Assembly (NCBI RefSeq): GCF_007830335.1
Contig: NZ_VLKU01000006.1
Coordinates: 67,001 to 131,000 of the forward strand
DNA from: Paracoccus sulfuroxidans
Lineage (GTDB): Bacteria > Pseudomonadota > Alphaproteobacteria > Rhodobacterales > Rhodobacteraceae
Length of the DNA stretch: 64,000 bases
Direction of reading: 5' to 3'
Shown: piece by piece, positions 55,653 through 63,414 of the stretch
Layout: the number at the start of each line of letters is the position of its first letter
How positions within the stretch are numbered: the first letter of the stretch is position 1
Translations under genes and position numbers: made by a program
The notes under the pieces: model-generated
The model's database searches: none
What the model was told of the DNA's origin: nothing
What the model saw: only the letters and a program-made list of their open reading frames with translations

Positions 55653-56165
55653 ATGCTGCCCGGATTCGTGCTTTTCTATGTCGGAGCCGTCCTGTTCCTG
55701 AACGGTCTGTGGCTTCTGGGCCGCATTCAGGACCGCGAGATCGTGGTGATCAACGTGGTTGCCGGAATGGTCTCGGGCGCGGTCGTGCTGCATGACGCCT
55801 TCGGCGCGGGCGCAAACTCGGCCAGCATCCGCAACGCGGCGCTGACGCTGCTGTTCGCCACCACCTATCTTTGGGTCGCCTATAACCGGGTCACCGGCGT
55901 CGACGGGCGGGGCTTGGGCTGGTTCAGCCTGTTCGTGGCCATCACCACCGTGCCGGTCTTTCTGCGCGAGGTGACGCAGGCGGGCTCGGCCATGGGCCTC
56001 TGGCTGGCGGCGAATTGGGCCGTCTGGGGCGTGCTGTGGTTCATGTATTTCCTGCTGCTGGCGCTTGGCCGCCCGATCCAGCGCCAGACCGGCTGGGTCA
56101 CGCTGTTCACCGGCATTCTGACCGGGTGGCTGCCGGGCTTCCTGCTGCTCGATGGGCTGGTCTAG
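55653..56165 (+). CDS. AmiS/UreI-family amide or urea channel
   Basis: A 170-residue membrane protein with six to seven helices, starting MLPGFVLFYVGAVLFLNGLWLLG and ending TLFTGILTGWLPGFLLLDGLV, as in AmiS and UreI. These form pores for urea or short amides. No urease or amidase gene is nearby, so the substrate is open. I rejected an upstream start at 55593 because its extra residues are not hydrophobic and the family starts at the first helix. It ends five bases before convergent mntP. Confidence 0.9.
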   Translation: MLPGFVLFYVGAVLFLNGLWLLGRIQDREIVVINVVAGMVSGAVVLHDAFGAGANSASIRNAALTLLFATTYLWVAYNRVTGVDGRGLGWFSLFVAITTVPVFLREVTQAGSAMGLWLAANWAVWGVLWFMYFLLLALGRPIQRQTGWVTLFTGILTGWLPGFLLLDGLV

Positions 56166-56170
56166 GGCGA

Positions 56171-56734
56171 TCAGCCTGCGCTGAGGTGCTGGAACAGGAT
56201 CGTGCCGCCCAGGCCGATCAGGGCCAGACCGCCCAGAACCTCGGCCACGCGCCCGAAGCGGCTGCCAAGGACGCGCCCGGCCATGAAGCCCGCCGTGCTC
56301 ATCAGCGTGGTGGCAAGGCCGATGGTCAGCGCGATCAGGAGGATGTTGACGTCCAGAAAGGCCAGCGAGACGCCCACGGCCATCGCGTCGATCGAGGTGC
56401 CGACGGCGGTGGCGATCAGCCCCCAGCTGGAGGCGGGGCGGGGCTGATCCTCGGGCTTGCGACCCAGGGCCTGCAGGATCATGCGCAGCCCGACCGCGCC
56501 CAGAAGGCCAAAGGCGATCCAATGGTCAAAGAGCGCGATATATTGCGCCGCCGCCATCCCCAGAACCCAGCCGATCAGAGGCGTCAGCGTCTCGATGACG
56601 CCAAAGACCATGCCGGTCTGCAAGGCGCGGCGCAGGCAGGCGCGTTTGGCATCCGCCCCGCGACCCAGCGAGGCGATGAAGGCGTCAATGGACATGGACA
56701 CGGCAAGAATGCCGATGGTGATCGCTGACATCAT
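56171..56734 (-). CDS. mntP: Manganese efflux protein MntP
   Basis: A 187-residue MntP/YebN exporter with six helices in two homologous halves. The halves carry the paired acidic motifs SMSIDAFIASLGRG and GTSIDAMAVGVSLAF that bind Mn2+. It pumps excess manganese out of the cytoplasm. Two start codons are adjacent (56734 and 56731); the first lies five bases from AGGA. The leader carries a yybP-ykoY riboswitch, the known control element of this gene family, so expression should rise with manganese. Confidence 0.93.
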   Translation of the reverse strand: MMSAITIGILAVSMSIDAFIASLGRGADAKRACLRRALQTGMVFGVIETLTPLIGWVLGMAAAQYIALFDHWIAFGLLGAVGLRMILQALGRKPEDQPRPASSWGLIATAVGTSIDAMAVGVSLAFLDVNILLIALTIGLATTLMSTAGFMAGRVLGSRFGRVAEVLGGLALIGLGGTILFQHLSAG

Positions 56735-56774
56735 GGTCTTCCTTTGGGCCATCCGGGCAACAGACGGATCCCGC

Positions 56775-56892
56775 CCGCAGAATCCTGTCGCCACGGTCTT
56801 GCAAGGCCCTTGGGCTGGACACGCCACGCGGGATCGCCCGCGGATATGTTGACGCATCCCCGCGCAGACGCGGTCGCTACTCCCCGATGCGG
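56775..56892 (-). promoter_or_regulatory. yybP-ykoY manganese riboswitch of mntP
   Basis: Read on the minus strand, the leader holds GGGGAGTAGC (56885-56876), then CGTCAACATA, then CCTTGCAAGACC. These are the three conserved blocks of the yybP-ykoY aptamer in the right order. CCGCA (56892-56888) pairs with TGCGG (56779-56775) to close the outer stem. A short hairpin with ATCCG/CGGAT arms between the aptamer and the ribosome site could hide translation start when manganese is low. Confidence 0.85.
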
Positions 56893-56894
56893 CC

Positions 56895-56922
56895 GGGATA
56901 TAGGTTGTGGAGGGATTGTCAA
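56895..56922 (-). promoter_or_regulatory. Promoter of mntP riboswitch leader
   Basis: On the minus strand a perfect TTGACA (56922-56917) is followed after sixteen bases by TATCCC (56900-56895). The start point would fall at about 56888, exactly at the first paired base of the riboswitch. This agreement supports the call although the -10 is weak. Confidence 0.5.
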
Positions 56923-56934
56923 TAAAAACAATCT

Positions 56935-57460
56935 GTTGTGTATCTGAGACGCATTTGCAACTGCGGGTCAGCAGCCGTGCGCGGCTGTCATGATTCTGCG
57001 ACCTGACCCGGCAGCGGCGGCGCATTGCCTGTTTTTGCGTCATTTCCGGCTGGAAGATTTGCGTCACATCCTTGGGAAATTTCCGCGAGGATTTCCATAC
57101 CCGTGCCAACGGGATGGGAGATTTGCGGCGCACGGGTTGTCAGGCGGCAAGCTGCGCGGATGCCGGGTATCGACCTGCCTCTGCGAAGGATTGCCGAAAA
57201 CCGGCCTCGCGGGTTGCAATTCGGGGCCCCGCTGCGCAGAAATGGTCTAAAGGATTGAAACTTTGATATTCTCGGCCAAGTCGGTGCCTTCGCCACGAGC
57301 CGTGCGAGGCCTGTCCGGTGGCGGAAATCGGGGCGAAACCCGGCCATTTGCTGCGTTGCGGCGGCATCAGATCGCGCCCTGGCCGGTGCGCGGCAACAAA
57401 GCCCGGAGGCGCTTTCATCGCGGCCATATGTCGCCCTTGCGGCGGTTGGTGGTCTGACAC
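56935..57460. other. Non-coding gap without recognised gene
   Basis: This stretch lies between the mntP promoter and the betaine operon leader. Open frames exist on both strands, the longest covering 56988-57482 on minus. None has a ribosome site, a known motif or the codon bias of its neighbours. I see no RNA gene and no long repeat. It may hold osmotic control sites for the proX operon or be remnant DNA. Confidence 0.5.
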
Positions 57461-57467
57461 GTGAGGT

Positions 57468-57496
57468 TTGACAGGAATGCAACTCGGGTAGTCAAT
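57468..57496 (+). promoter_or_regulatory. Possible proX promoter
   Basis: A perfect TTGACA (57468-57473) lies 93 bases before the proX ATG. The box seventeen bases on (GTCAAT) is a poor -10, with TAGTCA two bases earlier as an alternative. It is weak evidence, given for orientation. Confidence 0.3.
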
Positions 57497-57565
57497 CTGA
57501 ACATGACAAAGGATCGGCCGCCGGTTTCGGCGTGGCACAGCATCCGGAACGACAGGGAAAACGAC

Positions 57566-58567
57566 ATGAAGAAACTTCTCGCCCCGACTGTCATTGCATC
57601 TGCGGCCCTCTTGGGCGCCTCGGCCAGCCTTGCCGCCGAATGCGGGCAGGTGACCATCGCCAGCATGAACTGGCAAAGCGCCGAGGTTCTGTCGAACATC
57701 GACAAGCTGATCCTCAGTGAAGGCTATGGCTGCGACGCCGAGATCATCATTGGCGATACCGTCCCGATCATCACCTCGATGGTCGAGAAGGGTCAGCCCG
57801 ACATTGCTCCGGAAGGCTGGGTCGACCTGCTGCCCGAGGTGGTCGAGAACGGCCTGAAAGAGGGCAAGCTGATCCAGGGCGCGGCGGCGTTGAAGGATGG
57901 CGGCGTGCAGGGCTGGTGGATTCCGAAATACCTTGCCGACGCCAACCCCGAGATCAAGACCATCGCCGATGCGCTGAAGCATCCCGAGCTGTTCCCGGAC
58001 CCCGAAAACCCCGGCAAGGGCGCGATCTTCAACGGCCCGCAGGGCTGGGGCGGCACGGTCGTCACGACGCAGTTCTACAAGGCCTATGGGGCCGAGGCGG
58101 CGGGCTTCACGCTGGTCGATCCGGGCTCGGCGGCGGGGCTCGATGGCTCGATCGCGCGGGCCTATGAGCAAAAGCAGGGCTGGCTGGGCTATTACTGGGA
58201 GCCGACGGCCCTGATGGGCAAATATGACATGGTGCGGCTGGGCTTTGGTGCCGAGGCCGACCCCGAGGCCTGGCAGGCCTGCAACACCAACGCCGATTGC
58301 CCCGACCCCAAGCCGAACGCCTGGCCGACCGACCGCGTGGTGACGCTGGTCGCCACCCCCTTTGCCGAGCGCGCGGGCGAGGACGTCATGACCTATCTGA
58401 ACACCCGCGCCTGGGACAATGCGACGGTCAACAAGCTGATGGCCTGGATGACCGACAATCAGGCCACCGGAGAAGAGGGCGCACGCCAGTTCCTGCAGGA
58501 GAATGAACAGATCTGGACCCAATGGGTCCCCGCCGAGGTCGCGGAAAAGGTGAAATCCGCCCTCTGA
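57566..58567 (+). CDS. proX: Glycine betaine/proline ABC binding protein
   Basis: A 333-residue OpuAC-fold binding protein. The signal peptide ends near residue 23 (ASLAA before ECGQ). The mature part has VTIASMNWQSAEVLSNIDKLI, EGYGCDAEIIIGDT, PDIAPEGWVDLLPEVVENG and WLGYYWEPTALMGKYDMV. Its Trp and Tyr residues are the kind that form the aromatic cage for quaternary amines. Betaine or a related osmolyte is likely. The ATG at 57566 has CAGGGAAAACG. It heads the proXWV order. Confidence 0.92.
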   Translation: MKKLLAPTVIASAALLGASASLAAECGQVTIASMNWQSAEVLSNIDKLILSEGYGCDAEIIIGDTVPIITSMVEKGQPDIAPEGWVDLLPEVVENGLKEGKLIQGAAALKDGGVQGWWIPKYLADANPEIKTIADALKHPELFPDPENPGKGAIFNGPQGWGGTVVTTQFYKAYGAEAAGFTLVDPGSAAGLDGSIARAYEQKQGWLGYYWEPTALMGKYDMVRLGFGAEADPEAWQACNTNADCPDPKPNAWPTDRVVTLVATPFAERAGEDVMTYLNTRAWDNATVNKLMAWMTDNQATGEEGARQFLQENEQIWTQWVPAEVAEKVKSAL

Positions 58568-58628
58568 TCACAGACAGATCGCGGGCGGGGTCCTCTCTGT
58601 CGCGCGCACGGTACACATGGGAGGGAAG

Positions 58629-59516
58629 ATGGATTGGTTCTGGAAGTTCCCGCATATGAACGACGATTCATTGCGGAACCTGAAGAAGACGATCGATGAC
58701 GGATTTCGCGAATTCACCCGCGCCTGGGGCGGGGGGATCGAGGCCTTCTTCGATCCGCTGCGGCGCCTGCTGATCTTTGTCGAGCGGCTGCTTCTGAACA
58801 CCCCCTGGCCGTTGGTGCTGGTGGTGATCGCGGCGATTGCCTGGTTCGCCAGCCGCCGCCTGTCCATCGTCATCGGCACGGTCATCACGCTGCTGCTGAT
58901 CGGCTATTTCGACATGTGGGAAGACACGATGCGCACCGTGTCGATGATCCTTGTCTGTACGGCGGTCGCGATTGCGGTCGGGCTGCCGGTGGGGATCATG
59001 ATGGCGCGCTCGAACAAGCTGCAGTCGATCATCAACCCCATTCTGGACGTCATGCAGACGATGCCCAGCTTCGTCTATCTGATCCCGGTGGTCATGCTGC
59101 TGGGCATCGGCCGGGTGCCGGGGGTGCTGGCAGTGGTGATCTATGCCATCCCGCCGATGATCCGCCTGACGAACCTGGGGATCAGGCTGGTCGACCGGGA
59201 CGTGCTGGAGGCGGCGGATGCCTTCGGGTCGTCCAGCTGGCAGAAGCTGCGCAATGTGCAGATCCCGCTGGCGCTGCCGACGATCATGGCGGGCATCAAC
59301 CAGACGATCATGATGGCGCTGGCCATGGTGGTCATCGCCTCGATGATCGGGGTGCAGGGTCTGGGCCAGCCGGTGCTGCGTGCGATCAACAACCAGTATT
59401 TCACGCTGGGTCTGTTCAACGGTCTGGCCATCGTCGGCATCGCCATCATCTTCGACCGCATCAGCCAGGCCTATGGCCGCCGTCTGCAAAAGCATCTGGA
59501 GGCTGTCCATGGCTGA
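58629..59516 (+). CDS. proW: Glycine betaine ABC transporter permease
   Basis: A 295-residue ProW/OpuAB-type permease. A cytoplasmic N-terminal region is followed by helices, including RLLLNTPWPLVLVVIAAIAWF, and the core with MQTMPSFVYLIPVVMLLGIG and the ATPase-contact loop DAFGSSSWQKLRNVQIPLALPTI. The ATG at 58629 has a strong GGGAGGGAAG in front; the in-frame ATG at 58617 lies before that site and is rejected. It overlaps proV by eight bases. Confidence 0.94.
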   Translation: MDWFWKFPHMNDDSLRNLKKTIDDGFREFTRAWGGGIEAFFDPLRRLLIFVERLLLNTPWPLVLVVIAAIAWFASRRLSIVIGTVITLLLIGYFDMWEDTMRTVSMILVCTAVAIAVGLPVGIMMARSNKLQSIINPILDVMQTMPSFVYLIPVVMLLGIGRVPGVLAVVIYAIPPMIRLTNLGIRLVDRDVLEAADAFGSSSWQKLRNVQIPLALPTIMAGINQTIMMALAMVVIASMIGVQGLGQPVLRAINNQYFTLGLFNGLAIVGIAIIFDRISQAYGRRLQKHLEAVHG

Positions 59517-60555
59517 GCCCGCGACAAATGACATCGGCATCGAGATCCGCAATCTTTACAAGATCTTCGGCTCGAACCCCGCTGCGGTGGCGCCGTTGGT
59601 CCGGCAGGGGATCTCGAAGACGGAACTGCGCGACAAGCACGGCCATGTGCTGGGCTTGCGGGACATCAACATCTCGATGCCCGCAGGCGGCATTCAGGTC
59701 ATCATGGGCCTGTCCGGGTCCGGCAAGTCGACTCTGATCCGCCACATCAACCGCCTGATCGACCCCACCATGGGCGAGATCCTTGTGGGCGGCGAGGATG
59801 TGGTGAAGATGGACCGCCTGTCCCTGCGCCAGTTCCGTCGCCACAAGACCGCGATGGTGTTCCAGAAATTCGCGCTTCTGCCCCATCGCAGCGTGCTGGA
59901 GAACACCGTCTACGGGCTTGAGGTGCAGGGCGTCCCGCGCGCCAAGCAGCTGGAATCCGCGCGTCACTGGATCGACCGGGTCGGTCTCAGCGGGTTCGAG
60001 AACAGCTATCCGAACCAGCTTTCGGGCGGCATGCAGCAGCGCGTCGGTCTGGCGCGCGCGCTGACCAATGACGCGCCGATCATGCTGATGGATGAGGCCT
60101 ATTCGGCGCTGGACCCGCTGATCCGCACCGATATGCAGACGGTGCTGCTGGATCTCCAGAAAGAGATCCGCAAAACCATCGTCTTCATCACCCATGACCT
60201 TGACGAGGCGCTGCGCCTTGGCGACCGCATCGCGATCCTGCGCGATGGCGAGGTGGTCCAGCAGGGCACCAGTCAGGACATCGTCCTGCGCCCCGCCGAC
60301 GATTACATCGCGAATTTCGTCAAGGAGGTGAACCGGGGCCGCGTGGTTCAGGTCGACGCGGTGATGCAGCCGGTGGCGCCCGGCCATCAGCCGGTGGGGG
60401 AACCTGTGCGCACCGGCTCGACCGTGGATGTGGCCATGGCGCGGCTGGCGAAAGAGCCCGATCAGGTGCTGACCGTCGTCTGCGAGGAAGGCCGACCCCT
60501 TGGGACGCTGACGCTGGCCGCCGTGGCGCGGGCGATGGTCTCGGACGAGCATTGA
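59509..60555 (+). CDS. proV: Glycine betaine ABC transporter ATPase
   Basis: A 348-residue ATPase of the ProV/OpuAA group. It has the family's long N-terminal lead (LYKIFGSNP), Walker A GLSGSGKSTLIRHINRLI, the Q-loop VFQKFALLPHRSV, the signature LSGGMQQRVGLARAL, and FITHDLDEALRLGDRIAILRDGEVVQ. The C-terminal part after about residue 265 is short and holds at most one CBS-like half. The two tandem CBS domains that sense ionic strength in OpuA are therefore reduced. The start at 59509 overlaps proW. Confidence 0.94.
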   Translation: MAEPATNDIGIEIRNLYKIFGSNPAAVAPLVRQGISKTELRDKHGHVLGLRDINISMPAGGIQVIMGLSGSGKSTLIRHINRLIDPTMGEILVGGEDVVKMDRLSLRQFRRHKTAMVFQKFALLPHRSVLENTVYGLEVQGVPRAKQLESARHWIDRVGLSGFENSYPNQLSGGMQQRVGLARALTNDAPIMLMDEAYSALDPLIRTDMQTVLLDLQKEIRKTIVFITHDLDEALRLGDRIAILRDGEVVQQGTSQDIVLRPADDYIANFVKEVNRGRVVQVDAVMQPVAPGHQPVGEPVRTGSTVDVAMARLAKEPDQVLTVVCEEGRPLGTLTLAAVARAMVSDEH

Positions 60556-60565
60556 CCGGCCTACG

Positions 60566-60592
60566 CCGGGGCGAGCGGCCCCTCTGCCCCGG
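60566..60592 (+). terminator. Hairpin after proV
   Basis: CCGGGGC (60566-60572) pairs with GCCCCGG (60586-60592), starting eleven bases after the proV stop. There is no U-run. A second small stem (CAACC/GGTTG) follows. It is probably the end of the proXWV transcript, by a weak or factor-assisted mechanism. Confidence 0.45.
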
Positions 60593-60647
60593 AACCAACC
60601 GCCCTGCCGCTGGTTGAGCGTCGGTAAGCGCTATTTAGAGGCAGGGC

Positions 60648-61589
60648 ATGGACGAAGAGGGCGAGCGGTTCGATCTGGCCGCCGCGCGGGTCTGCGTGAT
60701 CATCAACGCGGGCTCGGGCAAGAAGGCGGCGGCAGAGATCGGGCAGAAGCTGCGCGACCGGCTTGGCCCTCTGACCTCACAGCTGGAACTGCGGCTGACC
60801 CACAAGGGATCGAACCTTGCCGACATGGCCCGGCAGGCGGTCGAGGATGGTTTCGACGTCATCGGTGCCGCTGGGGGCGATGGCACGCAGGCCGCCGTGG
60901 CAGGCGCGCTGGCGGGTACGGACGCGGTCATGGCGGTCATCCCGGGCGGGACGTTCAACTATTTCTCGCGCGATCTTGGCATCGGGCAGCACGTCGATGA
61001 GGCGCTGGAGCGGCTGACGCGGGTCCAGAAGCGCCATGTGCATGTCGGTCAGGTCAATGACACGGTGTTTCTGAACAACATCAGCCTTGGCGCTTACCCC
61101 GAGATCCTCAAGCATCGCGAAAACGTCTATGACCGCTGGGGCCGCAGCCGGATGGCGGCCTATTGGTCGGCGGTGGCGGCGTTGTGGAACCTGCGCCAGC
61201 CCCTGTCGCTGTCGGTGCGGGCCAATGGCGAGGCGCGGCATTTCACCACGGCCTTGGCCTTTGTCGCGAAAAGCGCCTATCAGGTCGAGGCTTTCGGTCT
61301 GGAGGGCGCGGACGCCATCCGGGACGGGCATCTGGTCTTGATGGTGGCGCGTGCCCACAAACCCTGGCCGCTGATCCGCGCGGCGGTGCGGTTGGCGTTG
61401 GGGCGCAGCGCGAAATATGCGGATTTCGATATGATCATTGCCGATGACATGGTGCTGGACAGCAGCCGCAAGCGCCAGCTTGTCGCCCATGACGGGGAAA
61501 AAACCCTGATGACCGCGCCGTTTCACGCCCGCGTTCTGGATCGCGGGCTGGCGGTGCTGGTGCCCGCCGATCAGGAAGGGGCGGCCTGA
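60648..61589 (+). CDS. Diacylglycerol/lipid kinase family protein
   Basis: A 313-residue DAGK-catalytic-fold protein. It has VCVIINAGSGKKAAAEIG near residue 17, GAAGGDGTQAAVAGAL with the ATP-binding GGDGT, and VIPGGTFNYFSRDLGIG. The family includes lipid kinases such as YegS and BmrU; the lipid is unknown. The stop overlaps the metallophosphoesterase start by one base (TGATG), so the two are one unit. A membrane lipid modification or signalling role is likely. Confidence 0.9.
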   Translation: MDEEGERFDLAAARVCVIINAGSGKKAAAEIGQKLRDRLGPLTSQLELRLTHKGSNLADMARQAVEDGFDVIGAAGGDGTQAAVAGALAGTDAVMAVIPGGTFNYFSRDLGIGQHVDEALERLTRVQKRHVHVGQVNDTVFLNNISLGAYPEILKHRENVYDRWGRSRMAAYWSAVAALWNLRQPLSLSVRANGEARHFTTALAFVAKSAYQVEAFGLEGADAIRDGHLVLMVARAHKPWPLIRAAVRLALGRSAKYADFDMIIADDMVLDSSRKRQLVAHDGEKTLMTAPFHARVLDRGLAVLVPADQEGAA

Positions 61590-62377
61590 TGCGGATTGCC
61601 CATCTGTCCGACCTGCATTTCGGCCTGCATCGCGCCGATCTGGTCGAGCCGCTGCTGGCGCAGGTGAACGGCGCGCGCCCAGATGTGATCGTCCTGACCG
61701 GCGACCTGACCCATCGCAGCCGCCTTGAGCAATGGCGCGAGGCGACCGAGTTTCTGGCCCGGCTGGAGGCGCCGGTGCTCTGCGTGCCGGGCAATCATGA
61801 CATTCCCGCGTGGAATCCGCTGGCTCGCGTGGTGATCCCCTTTGCGGCCTATCGTCGCAATGTCGGTGCGCCGACGGATGTCGAGATGCAGTTTGGCCGC
61901 GTCAGCCTGCAGGGCGTCAACACCGCCGACCCGCTGGCCTGGGACCGGGGCCGGATCAGCAAGGCCAGGGCCGACGAGGTCATCGCCCGGCTGCGCCCGG
62001 CCGCGCTGAACATCGTGGCGCTGCACCACCCGATGCAGCAGCGCCCCGAGGTGCGGCGAGAGCTGATGCGCGGCGCGCCCGAGGCCCTGCGTTCATTCGA
62101 ACGGGGCGGCGTCGATATTGTCCTTTCGGGCCATCTTCACCGCTGGGCGGCTGCCGAATTGCTGGGGCAGGGGCGTCGGACGCTGCAGATCCATGCGGGC
62201 ACGGCGCTTTGCAGCCGTCCGGGTGACAAGCAGAATGAATTTGCCGTTCTGGACATGCATGCGGGCGGGCTGACCGCCACCCGCCACATCGCCCCCATGG
62301 ACCAGCAGGGCTTTCAGCCGCCAGTCACGCAGAACTTCCTGCGTCAGGGCGGATTGTGGCGGGCGGAAGCCGCCTGA
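61589..62377 (+). CDS. Metallophosphoesterase (class III cyclic-nucleotide type)
   Basis: A 262-residue calcineurin-like phosphoesterase. The metal ligands are all present: IAHLSDLHFGLH, VLTGDLTHRS, CVPGNHDIPAW, VALHHPMQQ and LSGHLHRW. The arrangement is like the CpdA group that cleaves cyclic nucleotides, but broad specificity is common in this family. It is translationally coupled to the lipid kinase, a pairing seen in many alphaproteobacteria, which suggests a phospholipid or phosphodiester substrate instead. Confidence 0.92.
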   Translation: MRIAHLSDLHFGLHRADLVEPLLAQVNGARPDVIVLTGDLTHRSRLEQWREATEFLARLEAPVLCVPGNHDIPAWNPLARVVIPFAAYRRNVGAPTDVEMQFGRVSLQGVNTADPLAWDRGRISKARADEVIARLRPAALNIVALHHPMQQRPEVRRELMRGAPEALRSFERGGVDIVLSGHLHRWAAAELLGQGRRTLQIHAGTALCSRPGDKQNEFAVLDMHAGGLTATRHIAPMDQQGFQPPVTQNFLRQGGLWRAEAA

Positions 62378-62435
62378 AGGCATTTCCGGCCAAACGCCGC
62401 CCGGGTTCAATCCTGACTGTTTCTCTGAGAATTGA

Positions 62436-62453
62436 CTGGACCTCATGGTCCAG
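62436..62453. promoter_or_regulatory. Perfect inverted repeat before siderophore operon
   Basis: CTGGACC (62436-62442) and GGTCCAG (62447-62453) flank TCAT. It lies 68 bases before the siderophore-binding protein start, next to an AT-richer TCTGAGAATTGAC stretch that could be a promoter. Lack of a U-run favours an operator, perhaps for iron control, over a terminator of the preceding gene. Confidence 0.4.
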
Positions 62454-62520
62454 AGTGGCTAGTCCCGTCCCGCAGCGTGAAGCCAACCCCAGCCACACGC
62501 GATTGTTGAAAGGATCTGCC

Positions 62521-63414
62521 ATGCGCCAATTCGCGCTGTCTTGTGTTCTTGCGGCTTCGCTGGCCCTTCCCGCTTTCGCCGAAGAGGTGACGATTGCCAC
62601 CGCTCAGGGTGATGTGACGCTGCCGGCCCAGCCGCAGAAAGTCGCGGTCTTCGATATCGCGGCCATCGACAGCCTGAACGCGCTGGGCGTCGCGGTCGCA
62701 GGTGCGCCCGACAACACCTACATGCCCTACCTGCAGGACGCGACCAAGGACGCCGCCAAGATCGGCACCCTGTTCGAGCCGAACCTTGAGACTCTGGCCG
62801 GTCTTGGCCCCGATCTGATCATCATCGGCGGCCGCTCGGCGGCGCAGAAGGCGGCGGTCGAGCAGGTCGGCACGACCATCGACATGACCATCAGCCCCGA
62901 TCTGCTGACCGATGCGAAAGCCCGCATCGACGCCTATGGCAAGCTGTTCGCCAAGACCGATGAGGCCACCGCTCTGAACGCCACGCTGGACGAAAAGATC
63001 GCCGCACTGCAGGAAGCCTCGAAGGGCAAGGGCAAGGCGCTGGTCATCCTGACCAACGGTCCGAAGATGTCGGCCTATGGCAAGGGCTCGCGCTTTGGCT
63101 GGATCTATGACGCAACGGGCCTGCCCGAAGCGGTCGAGAACCTGAAGGTCGGCAGCCATGGCGACGCCATCAGCCACGAATTCATCGCCGAGGCCAATCC
63201 CGACTGGCTGTTCGTCATCGACCGGGGTGCCGCCGTCGGCGCCGAGGGGCAGTCGGCTGAAGCCACGCTGACCAACCCGCTGATCGAAGGCACCAACGCC
63301 TGGAAAAACGGCCGCGTCGCCTATCTGCCGCCTGCGAACATGTACATCTCGGGCGCGGGCTACAACTCGCTGGTCGAGACGCTGGATCAACTGACCGCAG
63401 CCGTTTCGAAGTAA
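62521..63414 (+). CDS. Siderophore ABC transporter binding protein (FatB/CeuE-like)
   Basis: A 297-residue periplasmic binding protein of the iron-siderophore class. The signal peptide ends near residue 20 (PAFA before EEVTI). The mature part has VAVFDIAAIDSLNALGVAV, the LAGLGPDLIIIGGRSA hinge, SRFGWIYDATGLPEAVENL and SHEFIAEANPDWLFVIDRGAA. The binding pattern is that of catecholate-type receptors such as CeuE and FatB. An AAAGGA lies upstream of the ATG. Its stop overlaps the permease start by one base. Confidence 0.92.
   Translation: MRQFALSCVLAASLALPAFAEEVTIATAQGDVTLPAQPQKVAVFDIAAIDSLNALGVAVAGAPDNTYMPYLQDATKDAAKIGTLFEPNLETLAGLGPDLIIIGGRSAAQKAAVEQVGTTIDMTISPDLLTDAKARIDAYGKLFAKTDEATALNATLDEKIAALQEASKGKGKALVILTNGPKMSAYGKGSRFGWIYDATGLPEAVENLKVGSHGDAISHEFIAEANPDWLFVIDRGAAVGAEGQSAEATLTNPLIEGTNAWKNGRVAYLPPANMYISGAGYNSLVETLDQLTAAVSK

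Noticed and set aside
56988..57482. 164-codon minus-strand frame in the mntP-proX gap
   Set aside because: Arg/Ala/Pro-rich, with no start signal or domain, and overlapping plus-strand frames of equal quality. Probably not a gene.
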